From Actinomycetes bacterium (GTDB lineage: Bacteria; Actinomycetota; Coriobacteriia; Coriobacteriales; JAEZXW01): a DNA stretch of 15,442 nucleotides. Numbering within the stretch: the first letter of the stretch is position 1; every line of letters begins with the position of its first letter. The notes beneath the pieces were generated by a model. It had not been told where the DNA came from and made no database searches. It was given only the letters and a program-made list of their open reading frames with translations. This document shows, in pieces, positions 14,675 through 15,442 of the stretch. The position numbers were made by a program, and so were the translations under genes. Where the stretch lies: the NCBI GenBank assembly GCA_023419515.1, contig JAEZXW010000049.1, forward strand, positions 1 to 15,442, in the 5' to 3' direction.

Positions 14675-15442
14675 ATGAAACAACAGTTTAATCGTCGACA
14701 ATTTATTGGCCTTGCGGCTCTTGGATGCATTGCAACTTCCGGATCAGTGCTGACGAGCGCATGTCAGAACAGTGACATGCCCACTGAGCAGACTCAGACG
14801 AATAATCCCGAGGAGCTTTATTCGGGCTCTACTTTTGCCTTTGACACCCTCGTTAAGATTTCAGGCTACGGTAACAAAGAGCTTGTTGACGACATGATCG
14901 CCACTTGTCACACCTACGATCGACTCTTTGCCGCGCAAAAAGAGGGAACTGACATCTGGCGCATCAATCACGCTGAGGGCAAGCCAACCCAGGTTGATCC
15001 TTTAACCGCACAACTCATTAGTGATTCGCTTGCCTTTTGCGAAAAATCAAACGGATTGTTTGACATTAGCATTGGTTCGGTTAGTCTGCTTTGGGATTTT
15101 GTAAACGGTATCAAGCCCAGTGATGAGGCGATTCAGGCAGGTCTTGAGCACATTGACTACACCAAGGTACACGTTGATTTGGCGAGTTCAACGGTGACGC
15201 TGAGTGATCCCAAAATGATGATCGACATCGGTGGTAGTGCCAAAGGCTGGATGGCAGATCAGTTTGCCCAGCGGTTTCGTGAAGCCGATACCCCGGGAGC
15301 CCTCATCAACCTCGGCGGTAACGTTATGGCGGTGGGCGAGAAGATTAACGGGGAGCCCTGGGTTATCGCGATCAACGATCCCAATCACCCTGGTGAGAAG
15401 GTCGTGGGCGCAGTGCGCGTGAAGGATAAGACTGTGGTTACC
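14675..15442 (+). CDS. apbE: ApbE-type FAD:protein FMN transferase with export signal, 3'-truncated by window end
   Basis: The frame is open from ATG 14675 (GGAG 7 bases upstream) to the last base: 256 codons with no stop, so the C-terminal part is missing (the family is usually about 300-350 residues). ApbE enzymes transfer FMN from FAD to a Thr/Ser of exported flavoproteins. The N-terminus has a twin-arginine element NRRQFIG (6-12), a hydrophobic core and a weak lipobox ending at Cys30 (LTSAC). Family motifs follow: FAFDTLVKISGYG (54-66), YDRLFAA (81-87), FDISIGSVSLLWDF (129-142; usually FDxTIGPL), IDIGGSAKGWMAD (183-195; usually DLGGIAKGYAAD) and LINLGGNVMAVG (210-221) with EPWVIAINDP (227-236). 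The Mg-binding residues expected near the C-terminus lie outside the window. Context with EetA/EetB-like genes matches the FmnB role in extracellular electron transfer. Confidence 0.92.
   Translation, partial: MKQQFNRRQFIGLAALGCIATSGSVLTSACQNSDMPTEQTQTNNPEELYSGSTFAFDTLVKISGYGNKELVDDMIATCHTYDRLFAAQKEGTDIWRINHAEGKPTQVDPLTAQLISDSLAFCEKSNGLFDISIGSVSLLWDFVNGIKPSDEAIQAGLEHIDYTKVHVDLASSTVTLSDPKMMIDIGGSAKGWMADQFAQRFREADTPGALINLGGNVMAVGEKINGEPWVIAINDPNHPGEKVVGAVRVKDKTVVT

Overview
The window looks like chromosomal sequence from an actinobacterium of the class Coriobacteriia, possibly a moderate-GC Eggerthellaceae relative such as Cryptobacterium. This is an inference from three things. The order yvcK-whiA-gap-pgk-tpiA...secG is the actinobacterial arrangement. 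The oligopeptide-binding protein and the ApbE protein both carry twin-arginine plus lipoprotein-type signals. The base composition looks close to even. Genus and species cannot be fixed by eye. All genes are on the + strand and closely packed. I see no tRNA, rRNA, CRISPR array, insertion sequence or phage gene.

Region 1 (1-1796) holds the 3' part of yvcK (gluconeogenesis factor / CofD-like) overlapping whiA (sporulation-type regulator). Region 2 (1797-7023) is a central glycolysis/gluconeogenesis cluster: gap, pgk, tpiA and gpmI, followed by secG of the Sec translocon. A candidate promoter with an operator-like dyad precedes gap. A long, nearly continuous hairpin with a T tract separates gap from pgk, so gap is probably transcribed in excess. 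pgk, tpiA and gpmI are tightly coupled (3-nt gap, then 11-nt overlap).

Region 3 (7024-13470) is a complete oligopeptide ABC importer, oppA-oppB-oppC-oppD-oppF. It has a leader with a terminator-like hairpin, a stable hairpin between the binding-protein gene and the permease genes, and a strong terminator after oppF. Peptide uptake together with a triose-phosphate pathway fits an organism living mainly on peptides and amino acids, but that is inference.

Region 4 (13471-15442) is the most interesting part. It holds a Gx-transporter / heptaprenyl-diphosphate-synthase-component-I family membrane protein, a membrane-anchored NusG-domain-II protein, and an ApbE-type FMN transferase with an export signal that is cut by the window end. 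These correspond by family to EetB, EetA and the FmnB/ApbE flavin transferase of the flavin-based extracellular electron transfer loci described in Listeria. The set suggests an exported flavoprotein electron-transfer module continuing beyond the window.
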